Below, piece by piece: positions 63,684-64,000 of a stretch of DNA of 64,000 nucleotides. Within the stretch, counting starts at the first letter, position 1. Each line of letters begins with the position of its first letter. The stretch is from Saccharicrinis sp963677245 (lineage in GTDB: Bacteria > Bacteroidota > Bacteroidia > Bacteroidales > Marinilabiliaceae): positions 1,798,001-1,862,000 of the forward strand of contig OY781921.1 of assembly GCA_963677245.1 (NCBI GenBank), in the 5' to 3' direction. The notes below the pieces were generated by a model. It was not told the origin of the DNA and ran no database searches. It was given only the letters and a program-made list of their open reading frames with translations. The position numbers and the translations under genes are program-made.

Positions 63684-64000
63684 ATGTGCCAGAATACAAT
63701 AAAAAACCCATTAAGCAGGGTGTTATTTCACACCCTGTTTTGGATAATTTCTGTTGTACTTAATGCTTTTGTTTTTAAGTACTCGTCTCAAATTAGCTCT
63801 CTTGATTTTTATTATGCTCTTTTATCTCACTTAAGCATTCTTTTGGGCACATACTTTAATTATGCTATTTTAATTCCGCTCTTTTTTAAAGAAAAAAGAT
63901 ATATTAAATACAGTATATCTGTGGTTTTTTTGAGTCTAACGTTGACTCTCTTCTACGGTTTCACCTTCAATACATTGTCCGATATTATTTTGCCAGATTT
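63684..64000 (+). CDS. LytS-type sensor histidine kinase, N-terminal part (cut by window edge)
   Basis: A frame opens at ATG 63684 and runs off the right edge after about 105 residues. It begins MCQNTIKNPLSRVLFHTLFW, and HTLFWII is the first-helix motif common in LytS/YehU-type kinases of Bacteroidota. Three hydrophobic helices are visible, with charged loops (FKEKRYIKY). It would pair with a LytTR regulator such as the one at 33381-34115 or one beyond the edge. The kinase part is not in the window, so the call is tentative. Confidence 0.65.
   Translation, partial: MCQNTIKNPLSRVLFHTLFWIISVVLNAFVFKYSSQISSLDFYYALLSHLSILLGTYFNYAILIPLFFKEKRYIKYSISVVFLSLTLTLFYGFTFNTLSDIILPD
63716..63737 (+). terminator. 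Terminator-like hairpin inside the N-terminal codons of the LytS-type gene
   Basis: A perfect 8-base stem CAGGGTGT / ACACCCTG with a 6-base loop, followed by TTTT. It lies 34-55 bases past the stop of the lipoprotein gene, where a terminator would be, but also within the codons for SRVLFHTLF. It could act as a terminator or attenuator for the downstream gene. Confidence 0.5.

Noticed and set aside
1..64000. CRISPR array, prophage, insertion sequence or tRNA gene
   Set aside because: No regular spaced repeats of CRISPR type, no transposase or phage motifs, and no tRNA cloverleaf recognised on reading both strands. A tool scan (tRNAscan-SE, CRISPRCasFinder, ISfinder) would settle this.

Overview
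The window is AT-rich, gene-dense DNA from a Bacteroidota chromosome. The evidence is SusC/SusD pairs, lipoproteins carrying Bacteroidota-type surface-export acidic residues, sensor-regulators that join a beta-propeller, a Y_Y_Y domain and a LuxR-type helix-turn-helix, LytTR signalling, and a core gene set (hisS, ychF, ettA, type I asparaginase, exbB/exbD) that reads like marine Bacteroidales/Marinilabiliales. The genus cannot be fixed from the sequence alone. No rRNA, tRNA, CRISPR array, insertion sequence or phage gene was seen.

Region 1 (1-27.3 kb, all minus strand) is a beta-1,3-glucan (laminarin-type) polysaccharide utilisation locus (PUL). Reading in its own direction it holds a membrane-spanning sensor-regulator (27298-24401), susC, susD, a SusE-position surface glycan-binding lipoprotein, two GH16 lipoproteins, a very large cytoplasmic GH94/GH149-type beta-1,3-glucan phosphorylase, a GPH-family sugar symporter, a third GH16 lipoprotein, a second GPH symporter and two GH3 beta-glucosidases. 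The inferred flow is surface GH16 plus SusC/D capture, periplasmic GH16 and GH3 trimming, GPH import, then cytoplasmic phosphorolysis. A second PUL begins at the left edge: a paralogous sensor-regulator (3551-891) followed by the start of another SusC (604-1). Short direct-repeat arrays with the same architecture lie upstream of both susC genes. A near-identical single copy lies upstream of the terminal GH3, suggesting a shared operator code for the two paralogous regulators.

Region 2 (27.4-40 kb) is a mosaic of housekeeping and small regulatory genes: a TPR protein with a DUF3859 protein, a secreted GH13-fold protein whose catalytic residues are all replaced, elbB, a LytTR response regulator, a DUF4294 protein, ychF, an ECF sigma factor with a probable membrane anti-sigma factor and a secreted partner, a hisS carrying a long extra insertion, and a WbuC-type cupin. 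Two single-helix membrane microproteins (49 and 41 aa) lie antisense at gene ends.

Region 3 (40-51 kb) is rich in unusual signalling proteins: two tandem receiver-adenylate cyclases (the first receiver has lost its acidic pair), a hybrid histidine kinase with no phospho-accepting histidine but an intact receiver, and a receiver-PEP-synthase-like ATP-grasp protein without the swivelling phosphohistidine domain. ettA and a secreted protein of unknown function lie among them.

Region 4 (50.8-64 kb) carries two glutamate dehydrogenase paralogues that differ in the cofactor-binding loop, an SRPBCC lipoprotein, an isolated cobT, an exbB-(membrane protein)-exbD-exbD operon, tatD and ansA, an Omp85-type beta-barrel without POTRA domains, a histidine kinase, a cysteine-rich PAS protein, a lipoprotein and the start of a LytS-type kinase cut by the right edge. 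The most unusual signals are the operator arrays, the GH13 pseudoenzyme, the kinase-dead hybrid and the receiver-PPDK fusion.
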